Source of the DNA: Hemerocallis citrina
Lineage: Eukaryota; Streptophyta; Magnoliopsida; Asparagales; Asphodelaceae
Assembly (NCBI GenBank): GCA_017893485.1
Contig: CM030360.1
Span: forward strand, 146,382,516-146,446,515
DNA: 64,000 nt
Reading direction: 5' to 3'
Below, one piece after another: positions 22,795 to 33,959 of the stretch. A model generated the notes under the pieces. The model made no database searches, was not told the origin of the DNA, and saw nothing but the letters and a program-made list of their open reading frames with translations. Within the stretch, counting starts at the first letter, position 1; the number at the start of each line of letters is the position of its first letter. The translations under genes were made by a program, and so were the position numbers.

Positions 22795-23118
22795 ACCATG
22801 GTGTGCACTTGGCCTTCGTATAGACGATCTGAATCTTTCACGTTGATCTACATATCTAAATTAGTCTAAATATGTAAAATCAAGTCATTTGAAATTCATT
22901 TGCCTATGCATTGAATTGTTACAAAATTGTATGGTTGAATATCGTTTTATATATATATATAATGACATGATGGATGGGCAAATGAATTTTAAATGACTTG
23001 ATTTTACATATTTTTAGACTAATTTAGATGTGTACATCAATGTGAACGGTTCGGATCGTCGATATGAAAGCTCGAAGGCCGAGTGCACACCATGGCTAGT
23101 GCACAATAGAAGGTTTGT
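22795..23118. mobile_element. Palindromic MITE, copy 2
   Basis: Same family as 18429-18781. Arms CATGGTGTGCACTTGGCC and GCCGAGTGCACACCATGG; a short (TA)n lies in the centre at 22949-22960. The outermost TIR is lost on the left. Confidence 0.65.
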
Positions 23119-23141
23119 CTATATATAGAGAGAGAGTCCCC

Positions 23142-23222
23142 TCCTGTTGTGCACTAGGCCTCCGTGTGCACTCGTGTGCCCACGACCTTCCCACCTTCGT
23201 ATTGACGATCCAAACCGTTCGC
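23142..23222. mobile_element. Palindromic MITE, left-arm fragment (copy 3)
   Basis: GTTGTGCACTAGGCCTCCG through GACGATCCAAACCGTTCGCA, then cut by the MULE D-type fragment. Confidence 0.6.
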
Positions 23223-23225
23223 ATG

Positions 23226-23428
23226 ACAATTTTTTTAAATATAGATGCCGTTATTGGGAAAAACGGCATGTAAATAACCAATGCCGTTTTTCCCAATAAC
23301 GGTTTTTGCTGACGTGTCCAAAATTGGGTCAGTTCGCTAATTATTTTTGAAAGTAGGTCAGAGCGCCAAATATTTTCAAAAAGTGGGTTAGTACGGCAAA
23401 ATTTTCTAAAATGATATGAACAGCCCAC
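23226..23428. mobile_element. Truncated fold-back MULE, family D
   Basis: Contains ATGCCGTTATTGGG / CCCAATAACGG palindromes and then the same subterminal order as the right end of 54894-55643 (GTGTCCAAAATTGGGTCAG, GCGCCAAATATTTTCAAAAA). The left end is missing. Confidence 0.6.
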
Positions 23429-24020
23429 TGACAGAGGGGCAGATGGTGGGGATAGTGTTCTAAGAATATAAATCGAATTTTGGGAGGTTACATATAATGA
23501 AGTATAGTTATGGTAGTTTCTTTTTTAAATAACCGAAAGCTTAGGGTAGTTTGTTGTAGTCTAGCCTTCAATTTTCGTTCCAAAATTAATGTTGCTGCAT
23601 TTGGATATGTAATATGTGAGGAACAATACTGAAAAGTTGAATAACCACCTCTGTAATGTCATCTCACTTACTATCATCGACAGTGGAAAAAAAAAACAAT
23701 AACCTGTTTTCTGTAGTCTAATAAGAGTTGAGAATTGATTATCGAAAAAATTAGAGTTGGAGTTACATTGCAGACCCAACTTCATCATATCAAACAGTTT
23801 AAAATTCCTCTGAAGTAACCTCGTATTATTAGGCTAACTAATGTGGTACAAGTTCTTCCACAAGTGACTAATTGATAAAGGAATTGTGGACTGTTTTGCT
23901 TCCCATTGTCACCTGATGAAATGGTTCCAATAATGTTGGTGGAGAGTCTTATTCAATCTCTCTCATCCGCTTGTTGGGTCATTTTCACTTGTGAAAAGAA
24001 TAAAAGGCATAATGGCCCAT
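23429..24020. other. Non-coding, nothing recognised
   Basis: Only short ORFs without family resemblance; no terminal repeats seen. Confidence 0.5.
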
Positions 24021-24178
24021 CCTTCTTTAGAGCCACCACTTGAGGGTTCATTTGGTTGCATGTTTACTCTGTCGAGGTTCATTTGGTTGCATGTTTACTC
24101 TGTCGAGGTTCATTTGGTTGCATCCTTCTTTAGAGCCACCACTTGAGGGTTCATTTGGTTGCATGTTTACTCTGTCAA
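24021..24178. repeat. Small compound tandem repeat (31-bp unit)
   Basis: A 31-bp unit (GTTCATTTGG...TCTGTCGAG) starts at 24046 and 24077, is truncated at 24108, and recurs at about 24148. The 25-bp CCTTCTTTAGAGCCACC segment occurs at 24021 and again at about 24124, so the block has been duplicated as a compound. Confidence 0.85.
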
Positions 24179-24283
24179 GGTTCCTATAGCTCGTAAAATG
24201 TATTGAATGTCTTGGAAGTTTGATGATGTCCAGAGTACCTACATCAATCATATGCCCAAGTCGAGTGGGCATAAACAGAAATT

Positions 24284-25734
24284 GGGATAATTTAGCAAAT
24301 GCCCCCATTCAAAATATAGAAACTAGCATATACCAACATTATTTTAAAAAACTAAGAAATGTCCCAAATTTGGACGGAACCGTTAAAATCTCTGTTAAGT
24401 GAACTCACGTGCGTCACACGTGATATATAAAAAGACCTAAATACCCACGATAAAATGTATTTTAGCAAATACCCTCATTCAGAATGTGGAAAGTAGCATA
24501 TACCCCTACTATTTAAAGAAAAAAAGATATTTGAGATATTTTTGCAAATGCCCTCATTCAAGTACGGAAACTAGCATATACTCCCACTATTTTAAATAAA
24601 AACTAAGAAATACCGTTAGTTTAGACGGAACAGTTTTAGGGTTTTGAATACTATATAATACGTGTTTGTTGTTTTGACCAAAAAAATATCAATGCCAGCA
24701 TCAATGCTTTGTTTCCATATCTCAACTTGGGTGTTGTTGAAGATGATGCACAATCTAGTGTGACGGTAGGTAATACCATATTAATCAAATTCGTGAATAA
24801 TTCGTTAAATTTGTAAATTATTCACTAAGAAATAATTTGCCGAATAGATTCGCGAGTTATTTGCAGGTTTGCATTTAATTCCCGCAGATCGCGAATTATT
24901 CACGAAAATCACGAATTAAACAAATGTTTCATGAATTTAATGAATTATACAAGAAATATTTATGCATTTATATATATTTTACTTTGGTGATGAGTACTAC
25001 ACTTAGATGCATTAAATTTTGTATTTCTTTCTTCTTGAATTTTAGCCGAATTGTTTTCCCGAATTTTCTGGATTTTTGTTGATTTCCAATATTAGATCTT
25101 GTCAAATTATTTATAAACGACGAATTTGTGGCTATGGGTAATACACAAGTTACTATTGAACCTATTGTGAATGAAGATGATGGAAATGATGTTGCACATT
25201 CTAGAGTGGAACATGAGACCACACAATCTATTGTAAGAGATAATGGTACACAAGCTAGTGATAGTGCACAACAATCCGTTATAATAGATGATGATTTTTT
25301 TATTTTTTGGGATCAAAATCTGACGTAGAACCTCTTTCCATTACATTGTTATCATCAGTACATGAAGAAAGTTGTTCAGACTGACTAACAACACATACAC
25401 TCACATTTTTCACAACACCTAATACTGAAATAGTTGGGATATATGCTAGTTTCCCAATTTTGAATTGGGACATTTGCTAAAATATCTCAAATATTATTTT
25501 TTTTAAATAGTGGAGGTATATGCTATTTTCCACATTCTGATTGGAGACATTTGCTAAAATACATTTTATTGTGGGTATTTAGGTCATTTTACATATCACA
25601 TGTGATGCACGTGAGTTCACTTAACGGAGATTTTAACGGTTCCATCCGAATTGGAGGTATTTCTTAGTTTTTTAAAATAGTGGAAACATATGCTAGTTTC
25701 CATATTTGAATGGGGGCATTTACTAAATTATCCC
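24284..25734. mobile_element. Non-autonomous MULE with ~300-bp TIRs
   Basis: Left terminus GGGATAATTTAGCAAATG, right terminus its inverse, and the ~300-bp arms match closely (including GAACTCACGTGCGTCACACG). The flanks ACAGAAATT (24275-24283) and AAAGAAATT (25735-25743) agree at 8 of 9 bases, consistent with a 9-bp MULE duplication. The interior has CGAATTATTCACGAA-type repeats and a 66-codon acidic ORF (25128-25328) that I do not recognise. No transposase. Confidence 0.7.
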
Positions 25735-25942
25735 AAAGAAATTTTCTAGTATTTTTGCTCCATATATCAATATTATCTGACAAAAGAAATAACATTTTAA
25801 CATAAAAGAACGCAAAGTAACCTCAGTATTCCACCAGGCTCGAGCAGCAAAACCTGGATGTACTTTGCAGCCTTGAACACGACCAATTCAATAGAAAGAA
25901 CCTGAAGTTGTCCTCAATTTGCAGCCTTTCAAACATGACTAA

Positions 25943-26262
25943 TCTCTAATACTATAATGCGAGAGAGTTGGGGTTGTGTATATAGTCTCAACCATTTATT
26001 TTTAAGTGAGAGTTATATTAACCATTTATTTACTTAACTGTTGTTAGTTACCATAATACCCTCAAAGTTCAAATTTATCTAACGACATAATTATTTACAT
26101 AAGTGTCATTCATATAAAATAAAAGTTGATGCCACTAGGGGTAATTTGTAAAGAGTATGCGATGAGTAAAGGGAGGTCTCAGGTTCGATGTCAGATTACG
26201 TCTTAGTATTTACTTTAAAATATATATATATTAGGATGTGCATCACACATGCAAATTACTAG
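25943..26262 (+). mobile_element. Non-autonomous Helitron, family 1
   Basis: Starts TCTCTAATACTATAATG after A and ends hairpin ATGTGCATCACACAT, 9 nt, CTAG before T: the Helitron A^T insertion rule and 3' signature. Confidence 0.65.
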
Positions 26263-26559
26263 TTCAATAGATATAGAACCTGAAGTTGTATGATGCAGTC
26301 TTTTTTTTTAATAATTAACAGTGGGTACGAATCCCCCACGATCCATTAAAAAGAGTATAACGAAACATACAACCAAAGATGGATTATGAAGTTCTGGAAA
26401 TCCAACAGGCTAGGTCATGGAACTTATACTCCGCAAAAAAGAGAACTCGCCCCAAACATGGGAGTTCCCTACCAAAAATAATAATAACTAACAATCAAAT
26501 AATACAACAGAACCTATTCCTACTTGTCGACCAACCCAACCAACGCAAGTCCTTTGCGC
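26263..26559. other. Probable retroposon tail and unassigned sequence
   Basis: A T run at 26301-26310 followed by GTGGG-TACGAATC-CCCCAC looks like the reverse-oriented 3' stem-loop and poly(A) of a LINE-type retroposon. I could not find a target duplication. Confidence 0.3.
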
Positions 26560-27011
26560 CAACCCAATCTGACCTAAATATGTCAAGAAATTGAGCTCTT
26601 TCTCTCATCCCCTTGCTTGTACACCGTTCATTGTCGCCGTCATTAACAACCACAACTTTCGTTACCCTAACCGATAACACAAACTCCATCGCCAAGCTCA
26701 CTGACACGAGTGACACCACAGACATCCACCAATCTGACCTGAATATGTCCAAATTGAGTCATTGCTCTCATCCCCTAGCTTGACCCCCGTCTATTGTTAC
26801 CGCCACCCGCAACCATATCTGCCGTCGCCCCCAACAGTAACACAAACGCCACCTCAAAGCCCATAAATATGGGAGAAACCATAGACATCCCTCCAATATG
26901 GCATGAATATGTCAATATTGAGTCATTTATCTCATCACCTAGTTTGTCCACCGTCTACTGTTACCTACAATCGCAAGTGCCACTTGCCTTCGCCCCAACG
27001 GTAACACGAAC
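26560..27011. repeat. Degenerate ~170-190-bp tandem repeat, left part
   Basis: Repeated words: CCAATCTGACCTGAATATGTC, CTCTCATCCCCT..CTTG, GTCCACCGTC, CAACGGTAACAC, ACAGACATCCA. The array continues across the solo LTR at 29542-29795. Confidence 0.65.
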
Positions 27012-29541
27012 TGTAACACCCAAAAATTTTAAATAATGTTTTTTAGATTAAAAAATGAATTAAAGTGATTTTTGGTGATTTAATAAATATTTTTCTGAAA
27101 TATATCTTTTTGCACGTGCAAAACACGTGCAAATATTTTTTTTGGGAAACTCAAAGTTGGAAAATATTTTGGGGAGTATGTATTATTTATGAATTTTCTG
27201 GATTCTTTTTTACATATATTTGGCATATTTGCAAATATTACAAAAAGATGGGCTTTTGTGTAAAATTACCACTCGGGGTAAAAACTCCAGATTTTCGAAT
27301 TTCTGGGCTGGGCATGATGGCCGGCCAACTCAGAGGTAAAGGGTTTAATTTTTGTTCTAATAGACTAATACATGTTGTAGATGCTTATAATCAAGGGCAA
27401 ATTGGTTTAATTAGTTGTATTTGTGTTTAACCAATTGCAAGAGAGGTTTTGAGATCAAAAGATCAAGTCTTTATGCACTAAAAGCTTAGGTTTTGAATTC
27501 GGATCTGATGTGCAGGCCGAAAGTGATATTTTTGTCTTTCCCAAAGTTTTTCAAGTAGATTTTGATTTATATTGATACTGAGATTGAATTGAACATCGTA
27601 CTACTCTTATACACTGATTCTTGTTAGTTTTGATGATACATATACACATATATACCCATATATATATATAAGCATATACATTTCCTGATGATGAAGGATT
27701 TATTTGGAAAATTGCTCTTTTGTGAAATTGTTGAGAGTTTAATTTGACTTATGAATTCCAGTATGTTAGACAAGTTGTATTTGATTATCTCAAAGTTTTA
27801 ATCATTTGAATTCATGCTTTTAAAGAGTATAAACTAAGTATCAAATGAAAAGCGCATGAATTTTAAAGCGGGCTGAGTATCAGCTGTCAGTCGACTGCCC
27901 CATTTTGAACTAAGGGTGACAGTTGACTGACATTCTTTTGGATTTGGGAATTTGGCATGACAGTCGACTGCCTCGAAATTGAACTGAGATGTCAGTCGAC
28001 CGACAGCCGTTGTGTTGATTGTTTTGTTGAGTTTTTCGTTGTTTTTCTTAAACGATTATTTATTCGAACTTATGGATTATTGAACTATTGTTTTAGATGA
28101 AGTTTTTGCTACAGATTACTGTATTCTGCAGAGAGTTATATTTTGATTAATAATAGAATTTAATTGGTATTTCTACGACTAGGAATCAAAATATATATGG
28201 ATTTCAAGATATTGATGTTTTGTGACTTCTCTGTGATTTCAAATTGTGAAACTTAGTGATTCGAGCGGATTAAACTCAGATTTTACTTCTGGAAAGTTGT
28301 GAGTATTCGGATAAATTTGGATTTGCTTGATTTAAAGAAATTTTCTTAATATGAATGAATTGATGATGGAATCATGAGTTTTGATGAAAAGATTTTTGTT
28401 GATATTTGGGTTGTGAGTCTCTAAAGATTAAGTGGAATTCCTGTAAACCAGCAGATGAGATTTTGTGGATCTTGGCCAGTTGGGGCTTTGGTGTTGTTGT
28501 AGTGGAATTAAGTCCGACGGGGTACACCAACTCTAGCGAAGGGAAAGTTGTGTTTTAATTAATCATAATCAACCTAAGGACAGACACTAGTGGAGATGTG
28601 ATAGAACTTGGAAAACGTAAGTATGGACTCTGTTGTTAGTCCAACGGATGTATTCCAGGACTGTGTGTTGTTGTGCCCTTAGTATATTCGTGTGTCGAGG
28701 GTCGGCAGGCCTATTCACTGAATGTCTAGATAACAGTTTGTATGTTCGCGTGTCGAGGATAGGTAGACCTAATCACGGAACATACGGTGCATTCGCGCGT
28801 CGAGGGTCGGTAGGCCTATTCACGGGATGTACTGTGCATCTGCACGTCGAGGGTCGGTGGGCCTATTCGTGGGGTACATGGCAGGGAGGTGATTCTCCGG
28901 AGTTAGAGCTATGCTTACATGATGCTTACGCGTCAAGGGTGGTTAGGCCTATTCGTGGAGTATTCTAGATCTTGTTTCTATCACCGTAGTAGAATTAGTT
29001 GCATAACGAAGGATTTAACCCTATAAAGTGGAGAACGATAAGGGCTTGCACCGGACTATGTAGTATAGAATGCATAGAATCAGACAAGTATGCATTAGAG
29101 AGTCATCACACTGCATTTGTGTTTTCTTCACTTGTATTATGCATGATGTTTTTCTATTTCCTACACTGGACACTTAGCCTAGTTTCACTTGATGTTTTAT
29201 GCTTATTTATCGTTATTTCATTTTCCATTTGTTACTACTGTGGGAATGTGTCGATTATGAATTTATTATTTATGCTTCATTCAAATTGTGTTTCTTTTAT
29301 ATCACTCCCATCGTTATGGCTGACCCTATAGTTTTGGGGGTTAGGGTTATCTCTAGCCGCATGTTTTACAGGTAGGTACCATTAGCTTGGGATTGGATGC
29401 TAATATGCTATGTAAAGAGTTGATGTAATAAAAGTTGAAAAAAATTATGTGTGTGGCTATGTTTACTATTACATTGAGGTAGATGCTGGGAATTATGCCA
29501 CATATTTCTAAATTTATTTATAGAAAATTCTGGGTGCTACA
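27012..29541 (+). mobile_element. Solo LTR splitting the tandem repeat, probably Ty3/gypsy
   Basis: Begins TGTAACACCC, ends GGGTGCTACA (imperfect inverted repeat of the start), with perfect 5-bp duplication CGAAC (27007-27011 and 29542-29546). Excision rejoins the tandem repeat unit (GTAACACGAACGCCACC). 28660-28970 contains four ~50-60-bp repeats with GGGTCGGTAGGCCTATTC. Three AGTCGAC-type motifs lie at 27880-28000. No coding sequence and no PBS. Confidence 0.85.
28690..28970. repeat. Four short repeats inside the solo LTR
   Basis: GTGTCGAGG-TCGG-AGGCCTATTCACGG recurs at about 28690, 28750, 28797, 28846 and, weaker, 28930. The opened ORF (28633-28968) is a shadow. Confidence 0.65.
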
Positions 29542-29546
29542 CGAAC

Positions 29547-29795
29547 GCCACCTTCAAGCCCACTGGTACAAGAGAAACCCCAGACATCCACCCAATCCGA
29601 CCTGAATATGTCAAAATGGAACTCTTTTCTCTCATCACCAAGCTTGTCCATCGTCCATTGTCACCTCCAACTAAAACCACAACTGCAACCGCAACTGCTG
29701 TTGTCCCCAACGGTAACACCAACGTCACCTTTAAGCCCACTGATACGAGAGAGGCCAGGTGCTCACCCAATATGACTTGAATATGTCAAAATTGT
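29547..29795. repeat. Degenerate tandem repeat, right part
   Basis: Continues the 26560-27011 array after the solo LTR. Confidence 0.6.
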
Positions 29796-30293
29796 CCAAA
29801 CTTTGAACTACCTTGCCCACCTTTGTCCCATAACATATGTTGATTTTCTTGATTATTAGATGATTTTGGTTGTATTTGGATATGATGGGAGATATTTTGG
29901 ATGGACAAGGAAGGAGGGATGAGCCAACGGCCTCCTCCCCTTCCCAAATCAGCATTTAGTCATTTGGAGAAGGAGGGAGAGAGGGGAGAGGGGAGGGGTT
30001 TCAGAAGGGAGGTAGGGAGGAGGGGTTTCGGGAGAGGAGATAAGAAGAAGGGAGCGGGAAGGGGTTAAAGCCGGGGAGAGAGGAGGGTGGAAGGAGGAAG
30101 ATGGCTAAAACTCAGATATTAAATTTTATATCTGAGTTTTAGATTTAAAATTTCAATTCTAACGGAGAGGGAGGGGGGGAGGAGGGGAGGGGATGGACGG
30201 GGAGGGAGGAAGGGAGGGACGGGGTTGAAGGGTGCTGACGGAGAGTGTGGGACGGGGAGGGTGGGAGCAGGGTGACGAGGAGGGAGGGACGGG
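29796..30293. other. Purine/G-rich non-coding stretch
   Basis: From about 29960 the + strand is dominated by GGAGGG, GGGGAGGGG and AGAGGGG. No gene. Many runs of 3 or more G could fold as G-quadruplexes. Confidence 0.6.
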
Positions 30294-30446
30294 CAAGGAG
30301 GGGATTTTTTTACCAAACTATCCCACTTTTTGTAAATATGTACCAAACTATCCCTATTTGAAAATTTAATACCAAAACATCCCAGTCGCTAACGGGGTTA
30401 ACATGTCTAGTAGTTTCCCAAGTGTTAACCTCATTAGCGTGGGTTA

Positions 30447-30734
30447 GGGGATAACACTTTTTCCCTCGAGTGGGGGTGTGCCAAAAAACTCATTCAATAT
30501 AGTAACGCTAACCCCGTTAGCGTTAGTTTTCAAACCACTCGCGTTAATGGGGTTAACGTTCGTAGTTGGGACAATGGGGGGGACTTATTCAAAGAGGGGT
30601 GTTGGTAAAAAAATCATTAAGTATAGACTCGTTAACCACGTTAACGTGCCTCATTATACCAGGCGCACTAACGGGGTTAACGAGTGTCGATTGGGTTCAT
30701 CTTTAAGTAACCCATGCTATCTCACTCTCTTCTC
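30447..30734. repeat. 288-bp tandem duplication, unit 1 (MULE C)
   Basis: GGGGATAACACTTTTTCCC starts at 30447 and again at 30735, with near-identity over the whole unit. The overlapping ORFs (30478-31172) are a by-product. Confidence 0.9.
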
Positions 30735-31021
30735 GGGGATAACACTTTTTCCCTCGAGTGGGGTGTGCCAAAAAACTCATTCAATATAGTAACGCTAACC
30801 CCGTTAGCGTTAGTTTTCAAACCACTCACGTTAACGGGGTTAACGTTCGTAGTTGGGACAATGGGGGGGACTTGTTCAAAGAGGGGTGTTGGTAAAAAAA
30901 TCATTAAGTATAGACTCATTAACCACGTTAACGCGCCTCATTATACCAGGCACGCTAATGGAGTTAACGAGTGTCGATTGGGTTCATCTTTAAGTAACCC
31001 ATGCTATCTTACTCTCTTCTC
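30735..31021. repeat. 288-bp tandem duplication, unit 2 (MULE C)
   Basis: Second unit, with a few substitutions (GTTAACGCGCC for GTTAACGTGCC). Confidence 0.9.
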
Positions 31022-31289
31022 ACATCTCTTCATTAAAAACCCTACCAAGGCGATTTATAACCCAAAACCCCCAAACCCTAGTCTTCGGTTTCGCCATCTA
31101 CTCATCTCAATCTATTGTAATTTTTGGTGGAATCTCTTCATCCCTCTAAATCTCCTAAAACACGCCATTTAAATCTCCTAAAACACGCCATTTGAACCCA
31201 TTTACCCGTTTCCCCAATTTATCGAAAGGAGTGGATCGTGGTGCTTGACGTGGACTTGTTACTTCCGCCATACATTAGTTTGTAAGTGT

Positions 31290-31735
31290 TGCAACTTTCT
31301 GGAAACCAAGGCCGTTAACTGAGTTAACGAGTCTTAGTAACTTCAATTTCCAGAAAGTTGCAACTTTCTGGAAAGTGAAGAACCTCCACAGTCATTAACT
31401 GAGTTAACGAGTCTTAGTAACTTCAATTTCCAGAAAGTTGCAACTTGGCAACTTTCTGGAAAGTGAAGAACCTCAACAGTTGTTAACCTCAACAGTTCTT
31501 AGTAACCTCAACAGATGAGGTTCTTCAATTTCCAGAAAGTTGCAACTTTCTGGAACCAAGGCCGTTAACTGAGTTAACGAGTCTTAGTAACTTCAATTCC
31601 AGAAAGTTGCAACTTTCTGGAAAGTGAAGAACCTCCACAGTCGTTAACTCAGTTAACGGCCGTAGCTTTAAGAAGGCCGTTAACTGAGTTAACGAGACTT
31701 AGTAACTTCATTTTCCAACAAGTTTCAACATTATT
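31290..31735. repeat. Array of GTTAACTGAGTTAAC and GAAAGTTGCAACTTTC palindromes
   Basis: CCGTTAACTGAGTTAACGAG occurs about five times and the second palindrome CAGAAAGTTGCAACTTTCTG at least three times, alternating with CTTAGTAACTTCAATTTC and GTGAAGAACCTC. Confidence 0.85.
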
Positions 31736-31928
31736 GAATTTTCTCATCTGCGGAGTCGTTAACTTTCAAACTAACATATATCGTACAAAGTTTCAATACA
31801 TATAACATAAATCATGATTCCATACAAACTTTCAAACTAACATATAACATAAATCATGATTCCATACAAACTTTCAAATTAAATATTACATCATCAAAAA
31901 AATTCAACTGACAAAACTCCAAAACAAC

Positions 31929-33959
31929 TCAATGTTGGCTTTGAGTAGACTGACTCGTTCCGACATGGTGTTTATTGTGACCCCTCAAACCACATTTTGA
32001 ACACGTCATTCCCGAAGCCCTGCTAGACTCCTCTCGTACATCCATATCATTATGTACTCTCGTACTCTTCGACCGACCTTTCTGAGAACGTCGAATGCTC
32101 GCATCGGGTACAAGTTTGTTTCCAGTATTAACTGGCCAATATGCAGGATCTAGTGTAGGATGAAAATTAGGAGCCCATGTTTGTGTTAACGAAATAGTTG
32201 AGTAAAATGTATCAACATATGGTTTGTAATCAATAGCGCGATATGCACAAGTTGCTAGAACATGAGAACATGGTATATGATATAACTGAAATTTTTGACA
32301 AGTACATGTTTTATTGCCCAAGTTAACGGTGTACAAGTTACCACCCTTTTGATTCTCACCTACTCTTCGTAGACCTGTTTTGACTGCAAAAACTCCAAAT
32401 TGATGGCTAAACAATATCACCTCATGCATGTTGGCTCTTTCACGTCGGAGATCTATCAAATCTTATACTCTTTGTGCAAAAATTTTACCCTCCGTAATTA
32501 GCTTGTTGGCTAATTGACGCCGTGTGGCAAAGTACAAATTAAGACGGTAAAAGATCATGTCCACAATAGCAGTTACTGGTAAACTACGCATGCCTTTCAA
32601 AACCGAGTTGAAAACTTATGATAGGATGGTAGTCATTATCCCATATCGCCGTCCTCCATCTTCAGAAAGTGCCCATTTCGCAACTATTTTCTCTTTCAAC
32701 CAATTTGCCGCTTCCGCATTGATTGTTTCCAATTCCGCGAGTTTGCTTTGAAATTTTTTTGGTTGGTTTTGACATGCTATAATTTTGACTTTCGTCCTCA
32801 TTATTTTGCTACCAAATTTGGTAAAGAAATTGGTAGCAAAATAATGAGGACGAAAGTCAAAATTATAGCATGTCAAAACCAACCAAAAAAATTTCAAAGC
32901 AAACTCGCGGAATTGGAAACAATCAATGCGGAAGCGGTAAATTGGTTGAAAGAGAAAATAATGTCGCATACAATAATGATGATAAGCATTGGGTTCGTTC
33001 CAAGCACCATTCTGCGATTCTATGGGGGCCAAAATACCTGCGTGCCACGGACAACCACCCTCACTTGGAACCGGTGGGATTTGCACCAACTCCTCAAGTG
33101 AACGTTTTCACTGAACCAATTTACATTTTACAACAAAGATGGTAGGTGAAGATTTCATTGTGATAAATTCCCGATGTTTGTTGATGGAGTACAACTTTAC
33201 CGCATGTTGAATTGAATCTTTACTTTGAAACTCTTGCCTAATGTAGAACTCATCTACGGATGAACCAGACAATTCTTGTGGACCATGATTTACTCTCGCA
33301 CTATGTGCCATTTCCTCCATAACATGAGCGTTGACATTATTGAAGCCATCAGTAAAGTTCACATTGACATCAATACTCTCATTCATATTAATATTCAAAT
33401 ATTCGTCTACTTCTTCATCATTTTCATTATGTAATCCCGCTTCAGCTTCATCATCTGTTTCTTCGTCTTCTTCTTCATCATCAACTAAATCATTATTAAC
33501 TGTAGCATTTTCAAATATCCCGAAAAAATTGGTATTCGGAACATAATCATTATCCAAATTTGGTTGACCTGGCAATTCAAATTCAGTATGATCCGGGCAT
33601 GTAGTATTTGGAAAGGTGTGTTCTTGTGAAGACGGAGGAATTTCTTGGAATGTTTGAACTGGATTCGAAACAATCTTACGGATCGGCAATTCACGAGCGG
33701 AGCTTGAGCCAGGGTTAGCATGTGGTTGGGCATTAATATTTTCAATTTGCTGAATATATAGCTCTAGTGCAAACCAACTAAAATTCGGACAAAGTATTCT
33801 ACCAATCATGGACTTCAGAGAGTTGTCGTTTCCTACGGGCACAGTCATAAAATATTGACCATCACCTTTTTCCGCTGCATAACAGGCTAAAATTTTAATC
33901 TTCCATCGTTCTCTATCCCAATTAGTGACCTCATAAACATTCTCTACAAGTTCTTCCAT
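31929..33959 (-). pseudogene. MuDR-type transposase, DDE core deleted
   Basis: Reading from 33959: MEELVENVYEVTNWDRERWK (N-terminal MULE region), an acidic linker (DEEEDEETDDEAE), then the MuDR-type domain (FYIRQEFQSKDSIQHAVKLY) ending at about 33108. After that the zinc-binding and DDE segments are missing or scrambled. The distal part resumes near 32800-32560 (KFQSKLAELETINAEAANWL) and 32459-31929 with the SWIM finger (CTCQKFQLYHIPCSHVLATC, intact C-x-C..C-x-H) and a CCHC-like knuckle (CSKCGLRGHNKHH). A stop near 32462 and the missing core make it inactive. A 131-bp hairpin sits at the deletion. Confidence 0.85.
32685..32960. repeat. 131-bp near-perfect hairpin at the transposase deletion point
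   Basis: 32685-32815 and 32830-32960 are inverted copies with a 14-bp loop and about one mismatch. Both arms are transposase coding sequence, so one is an inverted duplicate. Confidence 0.9.

Noticed and set aside
25128..25328. A real small gene inside the MULE
   Set aside because: Too short, no recognised family, no splice or expression evidence; kept only as a possible cargo in the findings.
30478..31172. Paired 103- and 152-codon ORFs with the same repeated peptide
   Set aside because: The result of a 288-bp tandem duplication full of palindromes, not a repeat protein.
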